From: Comamonas terrigena NBRC 13299
Lineage (GTDB): Bacteria > Pseudomonadota > Gammaproteobacteria > Burkholderiales > Burkholderiaceae_C
Reading direction: 5' to 3'
Assembly: GCF_006740045.1 (NCBI RefSeq)
Contig: NZ_AP019749.1
Span: forward strand, 4,545,001-4,609,000
Length of the DNA: 64,000 nucleotides
Position 1 is the stretch's first letter; every line of letters starts with the position of its first letter. The notes beneath the pieces were generated by a model. It did not search any database. It saw only the letters and a list, made by a program, of their open reading frames with translations, and was not told the origin of the DNA. This document shows positions 47,001 to 55,659 of this stretch, in pieces. The position numbers and the translations under genes were made by a program.

Positions 47001-48185
47001 ATGACCAGCCTGGAGCGCCGCTCCAGCGCCAGCCTGGCCCTGATCTTTGCGCTGCGCATGCTGGGCCTGTTCCTGGTGCTGCCGGTGTTTGCGCTGGAGG
47101 CGGCCCGCTACCCCGGGGGCGATGATCCGGCCCTGGTGGGCCTGGCCATCGGCATGTATGGGCTCACGCAGGCCGTGTTCCAGCTGCCGCTGGGCCTGGC
47201 CTCGGACCGCTGGGGGCGCAAACGCGTGATCGTCGCCGGCCTGCTGGTGTTTGCGGCGGGCAGCCTGCTGGCCGCCCTGGCCGATTCGGTCACCGGCCTG
47301 CTGGCAGGCCGTGCGCTGCAGGGCGCGGGCGCAGTCTCGGCCGCGGTGACGGCCCTGCTGTCCGACCTGACGCGCGACAGCGTGCGCACCAAGGCCATGG
47401 CCATGGTGGGCGGCAGCATCGGCCTGACGTTTGCACTGGCCCTGGTGCTCAGCCCGCTGCTGGCCGCCTGGGGTGGCCTGCCCGGCATCTTCAGCCTGAC
47501 CTGCGCCCTGGCCCTGGCCGGCGTCTGCGCCGTGCTGTGGGTGGTGCCGCCCGAGCCCCGTGCCCATGCCGACGCACCGCGCGCCGCCCCCTCGGAGCTG
47601 CTGCGCCACACCGATCTGCTGCGCCTGAACCTGGGCGTGTTCGTGCTGCACACCGTGCAGATGTCCATGTGGGTGGCCGTGCCCGCCATGCTGGTGCAGG
47701 CCGGACTGGCCAAGGCCGTGCACTGGCAGGTCTACCTGCCGGCCGTGGTGCTGTCGTTCGCGGCCATGGGGCTGCTGTTCTCCATGGAACGCAAAGGCCG
47801 GCTGCGCGCCGCCCTGCTGGGCGCCATCGGCCTGGTGCTGGTGGTGCAGATCGGCCTGGGCATGCTGGCCGCCAGCGGCACCATCCCCACCGTGTGGTGC
47901 ATGGCCCTGCTGATGTTCGTGTTCTTCTGCGGCTTCAACGCACTGGAAGCCAGCCAGCCCAGCCTGGTCTCGCGCATGGCGCCGGCACCGCTGCGCGGCA
48001 CGGCCCTGGGCGCGTACAACACGCTGCAGTCGCTGGGCCTGTTTGCCGGCGGCGCACTGGGCGGTGCTCTGGCCAAATGGGCGGGCACGCCCGCACTGTT
48101 TGCCTCCACCGCCGCGCTGTGCGCGCTGTGGCTGCTGGTCAGCTGGCCACTGCGCCCGGTGGGCCGCACCGGCGCCGGGCACTGA
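47001..48185 (+). CDS. MFS transporter (YajR-like, without C-terminal ferredoxin-like domain)
   Basis: This 394-residue protein has 12 predicted helices. Motif A is clear in the loop after helix 2 (GLASDRWGRKRVIV). The first helix begins FALRMLGLFLVLPVFAL, which is typical of YajR-like drug/H+ antiporters. Substrate is unknown. The start is uncertain: ATG 47001 gives a normal N-terminus, while in-frame GTG 46944 and ATG 46878 would add a Ser-rich tail. It sits between divergent uvrA and downstream ssb, a conserved neighbourhood in betaproteobacteria, which may reflect shared history rather than shared function. Confidence 0.85.
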   Translation: MTSLERRSSASLALIFALRMLGLFLVLPVFALEAARYPGGDDPALVGLAIGMYGLTQAVFQLPLGLASDRWGRKRVIVAGLLVFAAGSLLAALADSVTGLLAGRALQGAGAVSAAVTALLSDLTRDSVRTKAMAMVGGSIGLTFALALVLSPLLAAWGGLPGIFSLTCALALAGVCAVLWVVPPEPRAHADAPRAAPSELLRHTDLLRLNLGVFVLHTVQMSMWVAVPAMLVQAGLAKAVHWQVYLPAVVLSFAAMGLLFSMERKGRLRAALLGAIGLVLVVQIGLGMLAASGTIPTVWCMALLMFVFFCGFNALEASQPSLVSRMAPAPLRGTALGAYNTLQSLGLFAGGALGGALAKWAGTPALFASTAALCALWLLVSWPLRPVGRTGAGH

Positions 48186-48207
48186 GCCGGGAGCGGCGCC
48201 CGGCAGC

Positions 48208-48285
48208 ACCGCATCAAAAACCATAGCTTACCGGGCTTACATATTCATGCTTTCATGGCTTAAATGCTTTTAAAGCATTGATAAA
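48208..48285. repeat. AT-rich island with palindrome, possible dispersed repeat
   Basis: This stretch is much more AT-rich than its surroundings. It begins ATCAAAAACCATAGC, repeats GGCTTA and ATGCTTT, and contains the palindrome AATGCTTT-T-AAAGCATT at 48263-48279, ending close to ATTGAT. Terminal ATCAA and TTGAT are mutually inverted. It resembles in style the AT-rich intergenic repeats I know from Comamonadaceae genomes, but I cannot confirm copies. Confidence 0.45.
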
Positions 48286-48397
48286 TCTGCATAGCCCGCT
48301 CACCTTTTTCATTTAGCCGACACCCTGTCGCAACAGGCTTGCGGGTCTGTCCCGATCACGCTGCACGACAGGGCCGACCTGCGTTATGCTGCGTCCC

Positions 48398-48422
48398 TGC
48401 AGTCCGCCGGAGGGGGACTGCA
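48398..48422 (+). repeat. stem-loop in the ssb upstream region
   Basis: TGCAGTCC and GGACTGCA form a perfect 8-bp stem around nine bases, 63 bases before the ssb start. It could be part of the ssb 5' leader. I found no LexA-like CTGT-N8-ACAG site here. Confidence 0.5.
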
Positions 48423-48485
48423 CCTACCGATTTGGCCGGGGACCCTCCCCACTTTCTCCGGCTAGCTGCACAGGATTTTTTACCC

Positions 48486-49049
48486 ATGGCATCCGTCAAC
48501 AAAGTCATCATCGTCGGCAATCTCGGCCGCGATCCCGAAATGCGCACCTTCCCCAGCGGGGACCAGGTGGCCAACGTGACCATCGCCACCACCGACCGCT
48601 GGCGCGACAAGAACACCGGTGAGAACAAGGAATCCACCGAGTGGCACCGCGTGGTCTTCAACGGCCGTCTGGCCGAAATCGTCGGCCAGTACCTGCGCAA
48701 GGGCTCGCAGGTGTATGTGGAAGGCTCCATCCGCACCCGCAAGTGGACCGACCAGAGCGGCCAGGAACGCTACAGCACCGAAATCCGCGCCGACACCATG
48801 CAGATGCTGGGTGCCCGCCAGGGCATGGGCGGCGGTCAGAACCAGGGCTATGGTGACGACGCCGGTTACGGCGACAACGGCGGTGGCGGCTACGACGCTG
48901 CCCCCCGCCGCCAGGCTGCCCCGGCAGCGCCCCGTCAGGCACCGGCTCCGCGCATGGCACCTCCCGCTGCGGCCCCGGCGCCCATGGCACCACCTCCGCA
49001 GCGCGCCGCCTCAGGCTTTGACGACATGGACGACGACATCCCGTTCTAA
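48486..49049 (+). CDS. ssb: single-stranded DNA-binding protein
   Basis: SSB coats single-stranded DNA in replication, repair and recombination. The 187-residue protein has the OB-fold at about 1-112 ([17 protein letters not shown], then [20 protein letters not shown]). A Gly-, Pro- and Ala-rich linker follows. The acidic tip DDMDDDIPF, which binds partner proteins, ends the protein. AGGA lies ten bases before the ATG. The neighbourhood uvrA / MFS / ssb is conserved. Two terminators follow. Confidence 0.98.
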   Translation: MASVNKVIIVGNLGRDPEMRTFPSGDQVANVTIATTDRWRDKNTGENKESTEWHRVVFNGRLAEIVGQYLRKGSQVYVEGSIRTRKWTDQSGQERYSTEIRADTMQMLGARQGMGGGQNQGYGDDAGYGDNGGGGYDAAPRRQAAPAAPRQAPAPRMAPPAAAPAPMAPPPQRAASGFDDMDDDIPF

Positions 49050-49064
49050 GCCGTTCCCCCACTG

Positions 49065-49092
49065 TGCCGCAGCCGCTGTCTGCGGCATTTTC
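49065..49092 (+). terminator. first terminator after ssb
   Basis: TGCCGCAG and CTGCGGCA form an 8-bp stem around seven bases, followed by TTTT. It starts 16 bases after the ssb stop. Confidence 0.7.
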
Positions 49093-49124
49093 ATTCCTGC
49101 GCTCCTGTTTGCAGAGCGCACCCG

Positions 49125-49156
49125 ACAGGGCCGACCTAGTGCGGCCCTGTTTTTTC
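49125..49156 (+). terminator. second terminator after ssb
   Basis: CAGGGCCG and CGGCCCTG form an 8-bp stem around eight bases, followed by TTTTTT. It lies only about 24 bases before the diguanylate cyclase start, so that gene's promoter would have to lie between or within these hairpins. Confidence 0.8.
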
Positions 49157-49179
49157 GGCCTTTATGGCCTGTGCCTTCC

Positions 49180-50541
49180 ATGTCTACGTACCCGGATGAA
49201 CATTACGCGGCCGACTGGCAGCGTATCCTCCAAGCCGCCCCGCCTGCGGCACGGGCCCAGATCCAGCAGCTGGCCACCACCCACCAGCAGGCGCTGGCCC
49301 AGCACTTCTACCGCGAGATGCTGCAGGACAGTGTGGCCGCCACCATGCTGGACCATGAGCAGGTGCAGCAGCGCCTGCATGCGTCCATGCAGGCCTGGGT
49401 CGCAGCGGTGTTCAGCGCCGCGGCAGACGGCGATCTGCTGCCCCTGGTGACACAGCAAAAGCGCATTGGCGAGGTGCACGCCCGCATCGACATTCCCATG
49501 CATGTGGTGCTGCGCGGGGCACGCGCCCTCAAGGACCGCATGTACGCCCTGCTGCCGTCCCCGCCGCAGGACGGTGCAGTCGCCCTGGTCTGCAGCGTGA
49601 TCGATCTGACCATGGAAATCATGGGCCAGGCCTATGCTGTCTCGCACGACCGCCAGTCCCAGGCCAAGGAGGCCTACCGGCATTTCGAGCTGGCACAGAA
49701 CGTCTCCACCGAGCGCGAGCGCCGCCGTGCCAACCTGCTGGATTGGGAAAACCAGCTGATGTTTGCCCATGCCGTCGGCACGGCGCAGGAGCAGTTGCCG
49801 CAGCTCGGACAGTCCGAGTTCGGTCTGTGGTTCCGCCACAAGGGCGCCCATGTGTTCCAGGGCACGCACGAGTGCACCACCATCCTGGGCACCATGGACG
49901 CCATCGATGGCGAGCACCTGCCCGCCATCCACCGCGCCGGCAGCACCCCCGCCGACCGGCTGGCCCTGCTGCACACGCTGCGCGACCACACCCGGCGCAT
50001 TGCCTTCCTGCTGGACTCGCTGTTCGAGCAATCCAGCGCCCTGGAAGCCGGTCGCGATGTGCTGACCCGCCTGCTCAACCGCAAGTTCCTGCCGGTGGTG
50101 CTGGACAAGGAAGTGCACTATGCACGCGAGGGCGGACACAGCTTTTCGGTGCTGTCCATCGACCTGGACCATTTCAAGCAGGTCAACGACACCCACGGCC
50201 ATGAAGCCGGCGACATGGTGCTGCAGCAGGTGGCATCGCTGCTGAGCCAGCACAGCCGCGGCGGTGACTACCTGTTCCGCCTGGGCGGCGAAGAGTTCAT
50301 CCTGGTGCTGGTGGACACCATGGCCGATGCGGCCCGGCGCACGGCCGAGCGCATGCGCCAGCACATCGCCAGGGAAATGCTGCACCTGCCGCGCAATCAG
50401 ACCTTGCAGGTGACGGTGAGCATTGGCGTAGCCACCTTCAACGGCCATCCCGACTACCAGGTGCTGCTGCGCCGTGCCGATGCGGCGCTCTACCAGGCCA
50501 AGCACCAGGGGCGCAACCGGGTGGAGCTGGCCGGCGAGTGA
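49180..50541 (+). CDS. globin-coupled heme sensor diguanylate cyclase (DosC/BpeGReg-like)
   Basis: This 453-residue enzyme should make c-di-GMP in response to oxygen or other heme ligands. The N-terminal globin-coupled sensor (about 1-155) has the proximal histidine H100 in the family motif GEVHARIDIP; F43-Y44 lie where the distal residue is expected. A helical linker (about 160-285) follows. The GGDEF domain carries DVLTRLLNRKF, SIDLDHFKQVND and the active-site GGEEF at 369-373. The inhibitory RxxD site is present (R360 to D363), five residues before it. All catalytic features look intact. The effect on lifestyle is inferred. Confidence 0.92.
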   Translation: MSTYPDEHYAADWQRILQAAPPAARAQIQQLATTHQQALAQHFYREMLQDSVAATMLDHEQVQQRLHASMQAWVAAVFSAAADGDLLPLVTQQKRIGEVHARIDIPMHVVLRGARALKDRMYALLPSPPQDGAVALVCSVIDLTMEIMGQAYAVSHDRQSQAKEAYRHFELAQNVSTERERRRANLLDWENQLMFAHAVGTAQEQLPQLGQSEFGLWFRHKGAHVFQGTHECTTILGTMDAIDGEHLPAIHRAGSTPADRLALLHTLRDHTRRIAFLLDSLFEQSSALEAGRDVLTRLLNRKFLPVVLDKEVHYAREGGHSFSVLSIDLDHFKQVNDTHGHEAGDMVLQQVASLLSQHSRGGDYLFRLGGEEFILVLVDTMADAARRTAERMRQHIAREMLHLPRNQTLQVTVSIGVATFNGHPDYQVLLRRADAALYQAKHQGRNRVELAGE

Positions 50542-50649
50542 CGCACCAGGGCAAGAAATCGCGCGCCGGGTGGCAAATTACCTGATTCCAGGGATGGGCA
50601 GCGCGCACGAACTGCCCCATATTCCCAAGGCAATTTCAGATCACTTTTT

Positions 50650-51342
50650 ATGCTGCCCCTGCCTCCTCTTCCGCCGGAATTGCTCCTCCCCGCACCGGTG
50701 CTCGTCGTCGAAGACGACCCGCTGATCCGGCAGCGCCTGTTGGGCATCCTGGCACACCTGGGATACCAGGCCGATGCACTGCTGTTTGCCGAGACCCTGG
50801 CCCAGGCACGCCATCTGGTGCAGGAATCCCCTATCGCCCTGGCACTGGTCGACCTGGGATTGCCGGACGGCAACGGGATTGACCTGATCACCGAACTGCG
50901 CAACAGTGACCCGGCTCTGGGCATTCTGGTGATTTCGGCATGGAGCACGGAAGATGTGCTGCTGGGTGCCTTGCGTGCCGGTGCCACCGGCTATGTGCTG
51001 AAAGAGCGGGACGATCTGGAAGTCTCGCTCTCGATCCGCAGCGTGTTGCGTGGCGGTGCGCCGATCGACCCGTTCATTGCCCGCCGCATCATTGCCGAAT
51101 TGCAGCCTGCGCCCTCCCTCTCCACGGAGACTGCGGCCTCCGACGAGGTCAAGCTCAGCATGCGCGAGGGCCAGATCCTGGAACTGGTCGCCGAAGGCCT
51201 TGCCAACCGTGAAATCGCCGAAAGGCTGTTTCTCTCCCGATATACGGTCGAATGCCACATCAAGCATATCTATCGAAAGCTGGCAGTCTCCTCCCGCGTC
51301 AAGGCGGTGAGGGAAGCACGCTCGCGCGGACTGCTGTTGTAA
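50650..51342 (+). CDS. NarL-type response regulator
   Basis: This 230-residue regulator has a Pro-rich N-terminus, a receiver domain at about 16-130 with acidic E21-D23 and phosphorylation site D68, and a LuxR-type helix-turn-helix at about 168-228 (LSMREGQILELVAEGLANREI). K118 completes the active site. The next gene, a sensor kinase, overlaps it by about 90 bases, so the two form a two-component system. Targets are unknown. Confidence 0.92.
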   Translation: MLPLPPLPPELLLPAPVLVVEDDPLIRQRLLGILAHLGYQADALLFAETLAQARHLVQESPIALALVDLGLPDGNGIDLITELRNSDPALGILVISAWSTEDVLLGALRAGATGYVLKERDDLEVSLSIRSVLRGGAPIDPFIARRIIAELQPAPSLSTETAASDEVKLSMREGQILELVAEGLANREIAERLFLSRYTVECHIKHIYRKLAVSSRVKAVREARSRGLLL

Positions 51343-53291
51343 GCCAAGCTTCACGCTGGCTGGTCTTTGGCTTTTTCTTGCTGCTGGCCTGGTGTGCCGC
51401 CGCCCGCCCGGCCCATGCCGCCAGCCCCCCCGCTGCGCCAGAGCTCCGGCAGTGCCTGCCCCAGGTGCTGCAGGTGCAGGCGACACGCGACAGCAGCACG
51501 GCGGCGGCCCCGCCTGCCGATGCCGCGCTGGACTGGACGCCCGTCACACTGCCCGACCAGTGGCAGCACCGCTGGCCGGGCCACGACGGCGCCGTGTGGT
51601 ATCGCCTGGACTGGAAGCTCGACTGCATCGACCCCGCCCAGCCCATTGCCCTGTCGCTGTACTCCATGGTGCTGGCCGGCGAGGTCTACCTCAACCAGGA
51701 CCTGCTGTGGCGTGACCAGCACCTGCAGGAGCCGCTGTCGCGCAGCTGGAACCTGCCGCGCTACACCCTGCTGCCGGCGTCCGCGCTGCGGCCCGGGCTG
51801 AACCACCTCTGGATCCGTGTGCACGGCCTGGCGGCCCAGACCCCCGGCCTGGGGGAAGTGCGCCTGGGCGACCCAGTCACCATCCGCGCCTGGTATGAGG
51901 CACAGCAGTGGAGTCAGCGCACCCTGATCACCGTGAACCTGGTGGTCTCCGCTGTGCTGGGGACCTTGTTCCTGTGCGCCTGGCTGCTGCGCCGCCGCCA
52001 CACGGTGTACGGCTGGTATGCCTTCAACTGTGCCTGCTGGGTGCTGTTCACCGCCAATATGCTGCTGACCGAGGCCTGGCCCTTCCCCGACACCATGACC
52101 ATGGCCCGGGCCAATCTGCTGCTGTTTGTGCTGTTCTGCAGCAGCTACTGCATCTTCACTTGGCGTTTTGGCGAGCAGCAGCTTCCCCGGCTGGAGCAGG
52201 CGCTGTGGGCACTGACCGGCCTGGGCTGCGTCTACGCCCTGCTGGCCCCGGTCGCCTGGCTGTCCAACTCGTCACCCGTGACGCTGCTGTTCTTGCTGAT
52301 CGCCCTGGCCAACACCCTGCAGTTTCCGTTCCATGCCTGGCGTACGCGCAAGCTCATGCACGGCATCTATGCAGGGTGCCTGCTGCTGTTCATGCTGGCA
52401 GGCCTGCACGACATGGGACTGCTGTACCAATGGTGGTCAGGCTCCCCGCTGACCCCCTACTCCGCGCTGCTGACCATGGTGGCCCTGTCCGTGACCCTGG
52501 GGCGGGAAGTGACGCGCAACATGCAGCGCATCGAGAACTTCAACCACGAGCTGACGGACACCGTGGCCCGGGCCTGCGACGAGCTGGCCCAGACACTGGA
52601 GCGCGAACATGCGCTGGCGCTGCGCCATTCGCGGCTGGAGGAGCGCCTGCAGCTCAGCCATGACCTGCACGACAGCCTGGGCGGCTCGCTGGTCCGCTCC
52701 ATCGCCTATGTGGAGCAGGCCAGCCAGCCACTGGCCAATGCCCAGATGCTGTCCATGCTCAAGCTGATGCGCGACGACCTGCGCCAGCTGATCGACCACA
52801 GCGGTCACACCGAAATGCCGGCGACGCCCGGCGCCTGGGCCGCCCCGTTGCGCCACCGTTTCACGGGGCTGTTCGATGCGCTGGACATCCGCTCCGACTG
52901 GCTGATCCCTGCCCACTGGCTGCAGCGCCCCAGTGCCCTGCAATGCCTGGGCCTGACCCGGGTGGTGGAAGAGGCGCTGACCAATGTGCTCAAGCACAGC
53001 CGCGCCACCCAGGTACGCGTGGAACTGCTGCAGCCCCAGCCACAGCTGCTGCAGCTGCGGGTGCGCGACAACGGGGTGGGCTTTGACGTGCCCGGCGTGC
53101 AGCAGCACGGGCTGGGGGTGGGCATGCGCAGCATGCGCGCCCGCCTGGAGCGTTTTCACGGCGCCCTGCAGATCCAGAGCGAACCCGGCGCCACGCTGCT
53201 GGAAGCCTCCTTGTGGCTGCCAGCCGAGGCCGCAGCGGCCGCCGGGCCGGCGCCTCAGGCCCTGGTCAGCGCGGATCCACCGCGGCAATGA
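51252..53291 (+). CDS. 7TMR-DISM-like sensor histidine kinase, NarX-type transmitter
   Basis: This 679-residue kinase probably senses an extracellular ligand. After a signal-like helix near residue 36-55 comes a periplasmic galactose-binding-like domain (about 95-215, with VWYRLDWKL and [13 protein letters not shown]). About seven membrane helices follow (about 223-415). A short coiled coil leads to the HisKA_3 helix with [11 protein letters not shown] (phosphorylation site H473 in DLHD). The ATPase domain has [11 protein letters not shown] and DNGVGFD. No start codon is available between the overlap and the signal helix, so ATG 51252 is taken; it overlaps the regulator by 91 bases. The 3' end overlaps mnmA by 26 bases. 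Confidence 0.86.
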   Translation: MPHQAYLSKAGSLLPRQGGEGSTLARTAVVSQASRWLVFGFFLLLAWCAAARPAHAASPPAAPELRQCLPQVLQVQATRDSSTAAAPPADAALDWTPVTLPDQWQHRWPGHDGAVWYRLDWKLDCIDPAQPIALSLYSMVLAGEVYLNQDLLWRDQHLQEPLSRSWNLPRYTLLPASALRPGLNHLWIRVHGLAAQTPGLGEVRLGDPVTIRAWYEAQQWSQRTLITVNLVVSAVLGTLFLCAWLLRRRHTVYGWYAFNCACWVLFTANMLLTEAWPFPDTMTMARANLLLFVLFCSSYCIFTWRFGEQQLPRLEQALWALTGLGCVYALLAPVAWLSNSSPVTLLFLLIALANTLQFPFHAWRTRKLMHGIYAGCLLLFMLAGLHDMGLLYQWWSGSPLTPYSALLTMVALSVTLGREVTRNMQRIENFNHELTDTVARACDELAQTLEREHALALRHSRLEERLQLSHDLHDSLGGSLVRSIAYVEQASQPLANAQMLSMLKLMRDDLRQLIDHSGHTEMPATPGAWAAPLRHRFTGLFDALDIRSDWLIPAHWLQRPSALQCLGLTRVVEEALTNVLKHSRATQVRVELLQPQPQLLQLRVRDNGVGFDVPGVQQHGLGVGMRSMRARLERFHGALQIQSEPGATLLEASLWLPAEAAAAAGPAPQALVSADPPRQ

Positions 53292-54384
53292 TGCCGCCGC
53301 CCAGGCATACATCGCCGTCGTACAGCACGGCCGACTGGCCGGGCGTGACGGCCCATTGCGCCTCGGGGAAGTCCAGGCGGAAGCCTTCGGGCGTGGCCTG
53401 GGAAATCAGCGCCGGCGAATCCGGCTGGCGGTAGCGGGTCTTGGAGCCGTATTCCCGGCCGGGCGCGGGCGCGTGACCAGCCACCCAGCTGACCTGGTCC
53501 GCCAGCAGCGCATGCGACTGCAGCAGCGGATGGTCATGGCCCTGCACCACGCGCAGGATGTTCTTGTCCAGCTCCTTGGCCGCCACAAACCAGGGCGCAT
53601 GGTCGCCCGCACCGCGGGCCGCGCCTTTTTCCTTGACGCCGCCGATGCCCAGGCCGGAGCGCTGGCCCAGGGTGTAGAAGCTCAGGCCCACGTGCTTGCC
53701 CAGCTTGCGGCCCCGGTCGTCCAGGATGGGGCCCGGTTCCTTGCTGATGTAGCGGTTGAGGAAATCGCGGAAAGGCCGCTCGCCGATGAAACAGATGCCG
53801 GTGGAATCCTTTTTCTTGGCGTTGGGCAGCGCAATGTCGGCGGCAATACGGCGCACCTCGGTCTTGCACAGCTCGCCCACCGGGAACATGGCCTTGGACA
53901 GCTGGGCCTGGTTCAGGCGGTGCAGAAAGTAGCTCTGGTCCTTGCTGGCGTCCACACCCTTGAGCAGCTCGTACAGGCCGCTGCCCGGGTTCTGGCGCAC
54001 GCGCGCATAGTGGCCAGTGGCGATCTTTTCAGCCCCCAGGCGCATGGCGTGGTCCAGAAAGGCCTTGAACTTGATTTCGGCATTGCACAGCACGTCCGGG
54101 TTCGGCGTGCGACCGGCCTGGTACTCGCGCAGGAACTCGGCGAACACGCGGTCCTTGTATTCGGACGCGAAGTTCACATGCTCGATCTCGATGCCCAGCA
54201 CGTCGGCCACGGCGGCCGCGTCCAGAAAGTCCTGGCGGCTGGAGCAGAACTCGCTGTCGTCGTCATCTTCCCAGTTCTTCATGAAGATGCCGACCACGTC
54301 ATGGCCTTGCTTTTTGAGAAGGTAGGCCGTCACCGCGGAATCCACGCCGCCAGAAAGTCCCACCACAACCCGATGTTTCGTCAT
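53266..54384 (-). CDS. mnmA: tRNA 2-thiouridylase MnmA
   Basis: MnmA places sulphur on C2 of the wobble uridine of Lys, Glu and Gln tRNAs. The 372-residue protein has the PP-loop motif [16 protein letters not shown] near residues 8-23. The catalytic cysteines are in [12 protein letters not shown] (about residue 100) and STGICFIG (about residue 199). The C-terminal region has [17 protein letters not shown]. The start at 54382-54384 is the usual [13 protein letters not shown]. In E. coli it is next to nudJ; here a nudJ-like gene is about 7 kb away. It overlaps the 3' end of the kinase gene. Confidence 0.97.
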   Translation of the reverse strand: MTKHRVVVGLSGGVDSAVTAYLLKKQGHDVVGIFMKNWEDDDDSEFCSSRQDFLDAAAVADVLGIEIEHVNFASEYKDRVFAEFLREYQAGRTPNPDVLCNAEIKFKAFLDHAMRLGAEKIATGHYARVRQNPGSGLYELLKGVDASKDQSYFLHRLNQAQLSKAMFPVGELCKTEVRRIAADIALPNAKKKDSTGICFIGERPFRDFLNRYISKEPGPILDDRGRKLGKHVGLSFYTLGQRSGLGIGGVKEKGAARGAGDHAPWFVAAKELDKNILRVVQGHDHPLLQSHALLADQVSWVAGHAPAPGREYGSKTRYRQPDSPALISQATPEGFRLDFPEAQWAVTPGQSAVLYDGDVCLGGGIIAAVDPR

Positions 54385-54447
54385 AGGTGTGCGATTATCC
54401 CAGTCAGGCGGCAGACCGCAGTTTGCGGGGATAAAGACGAGACGACG

Positions 54448-55386
54448 ATGGAACTGAGGCAGTTGCGCTATTTCGTGCGCATTGTGGAACTGGGCTCGAT
54501 GAGCCGCGCCGCCGTGGACCTGGACATGGTGCAGTCGGCACTGAGCCAGCAGATCAGCCGCCTGGAAGGCGAGCTGAGCACCCGCCTGCTGCAGCGCACC
54601 AGCAAGGGCACCGTGCCCACGGAAGCCGGTGTGGCCTTCTTCCACGAGGCCCAGCTGACGCTGCGCCATGCCGACCAGGCCATCCGGGCAGCCCAGCAGG
54701 CCCGGCTGTCGGGGGCGGTGAGCATCGGCCTGTCGCCCACGATTGCCAATGTGCTGGGCCTGCCGCTGGTGCGGGCCATGCGCGAACGCTATCCCGATGT
54801 GCGCCTGCACATGGTCTCGGCGCTGTCCGGGCACCTGACCAGCCTGCTGAATGCCAGGCACCTGGATCTGGCCATCCTGTTCGATACCCACAATGCCCGC
54901 CGCTGGAGCGTGATGCCGCTGCTGGAAGAGCAGCTGTTCCTGATCCAGTCCCGCCAGCAGCCCGTGGCGCCCTATATCCCGCACGACACGCCCATCCCGC
55001 TGGCACAGCTGCAGCAGGTGCCGCTGATCCTGCCCTCGGGCAGCCACGGCCTGCGCAGCTCGGTGATGGCCTCGTTCAACCATGCCGGCTTCCAGTCGCA
55101 GATGGCTATGGAAATCGATTCGCTGCCGCTGCTGATGGAAGCCGTGGCCGAAGGCCTGGGCGCCACCGTCCAGCCCTGGTCGGCCGTGGGCATGTACCGC
55201 GATGCGGCCGAGCGCTTCCAGTGGTCGCAGATTGCGGACGAGTCCGTGCGCCGCAAAGCCGCGCTGTGCAGCCTGTCGGACGATGAACTCTCTCCCGCCG
55301 CGCTGGCCGCGCGCGTGGTGCTGATGGACTGCGCACGCCAACTGGTGCACTGCGGCAACTGGGTCGGCGCCACCCTGAGCACCTGA
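54448..55386 (+). CDS. tcuR: LysR family regulator of the tricarballylate-type cluster (TcuR-like)
   Basis: This 312-residue regulator has an N-terminal helix-turn-helix ([20 protein letters not shown], then [14 protein letters not shown]) and a C-terminal effector domain. It lies divergent from mnmA with 63 bases between. That gap contains TTATCCC and GGGATAA as an inverted pair at 54395-54401 and 54428-54434. It is the first gene of a plus-strand block with a GntP transporter, tcuA- and tcuB-like genes and a receptor. In Salmonella, TcuR is the LysR activator of tcuABC, so the name is a context-based inference. Confidence 0.7.
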   Translation: MELRQLRYFVRIVELGSMSRAAVDLDMVQSALSQQISRLEGELSTRLLQRTSKGTVPTEAGVAFFHEAQLTLRHADQAIRAAQQARLSGAVSIGLSPTIANVLGLPLVRAMRERYPDVRLHMVSALSGHLTSLLNARHLDLAILFDTHNARRWSVMPLLEEQLFLIQSRQQPVAPYIPHDTPIPLAQLQQVPLILPSGSHGLRSSVMASFNHAGFQSQMAMEIDSLPLLMEAVAEGLGATVQPWSAVGMYRDAAERFQWSQIADESVRRKAALCSLSDDELSPAALAARVVLMDCARQLVHCGNWVGATLST

Positions 55387-55659
55387 ACCCCGGTCGCAAC
55401 GCAGATTTTCTGCCCATGGCCGGGCACAAATCACTATGCTGGACAGCCTGGAGGGTTGCGGCTGCCATGGGGCGATGCACAGCACCCGCCCCCCGCTGGA
55501 GTCGTATCTGCAACCACCGCTGCCGCGACCCCGGGACCGATTGCCATGTCGCCAGCTTGCGGCGCTTACGCTGCAGCATGGAGGAGAAGCTGCCATGGGG
55601 CAGGCCCTCTGGCGGTGCATGGTGGTTTCCGGACCGTCAGCCCAAGCCAAGTCTCATCC

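Noticed and set aside
43772..47125. Long plus-strand open frame opposite uvrA
   Set aside because: Shadow of uvrA; no recognisable protein, while uvrA is certain.
48324..48337. CCTGT-N4-ACAGG as a LexA box before ssb
   Set aside because: The spacer is four bases rather than the eight of the classical CTGT-N8-ACAG site, so I do not call it an SOS box.
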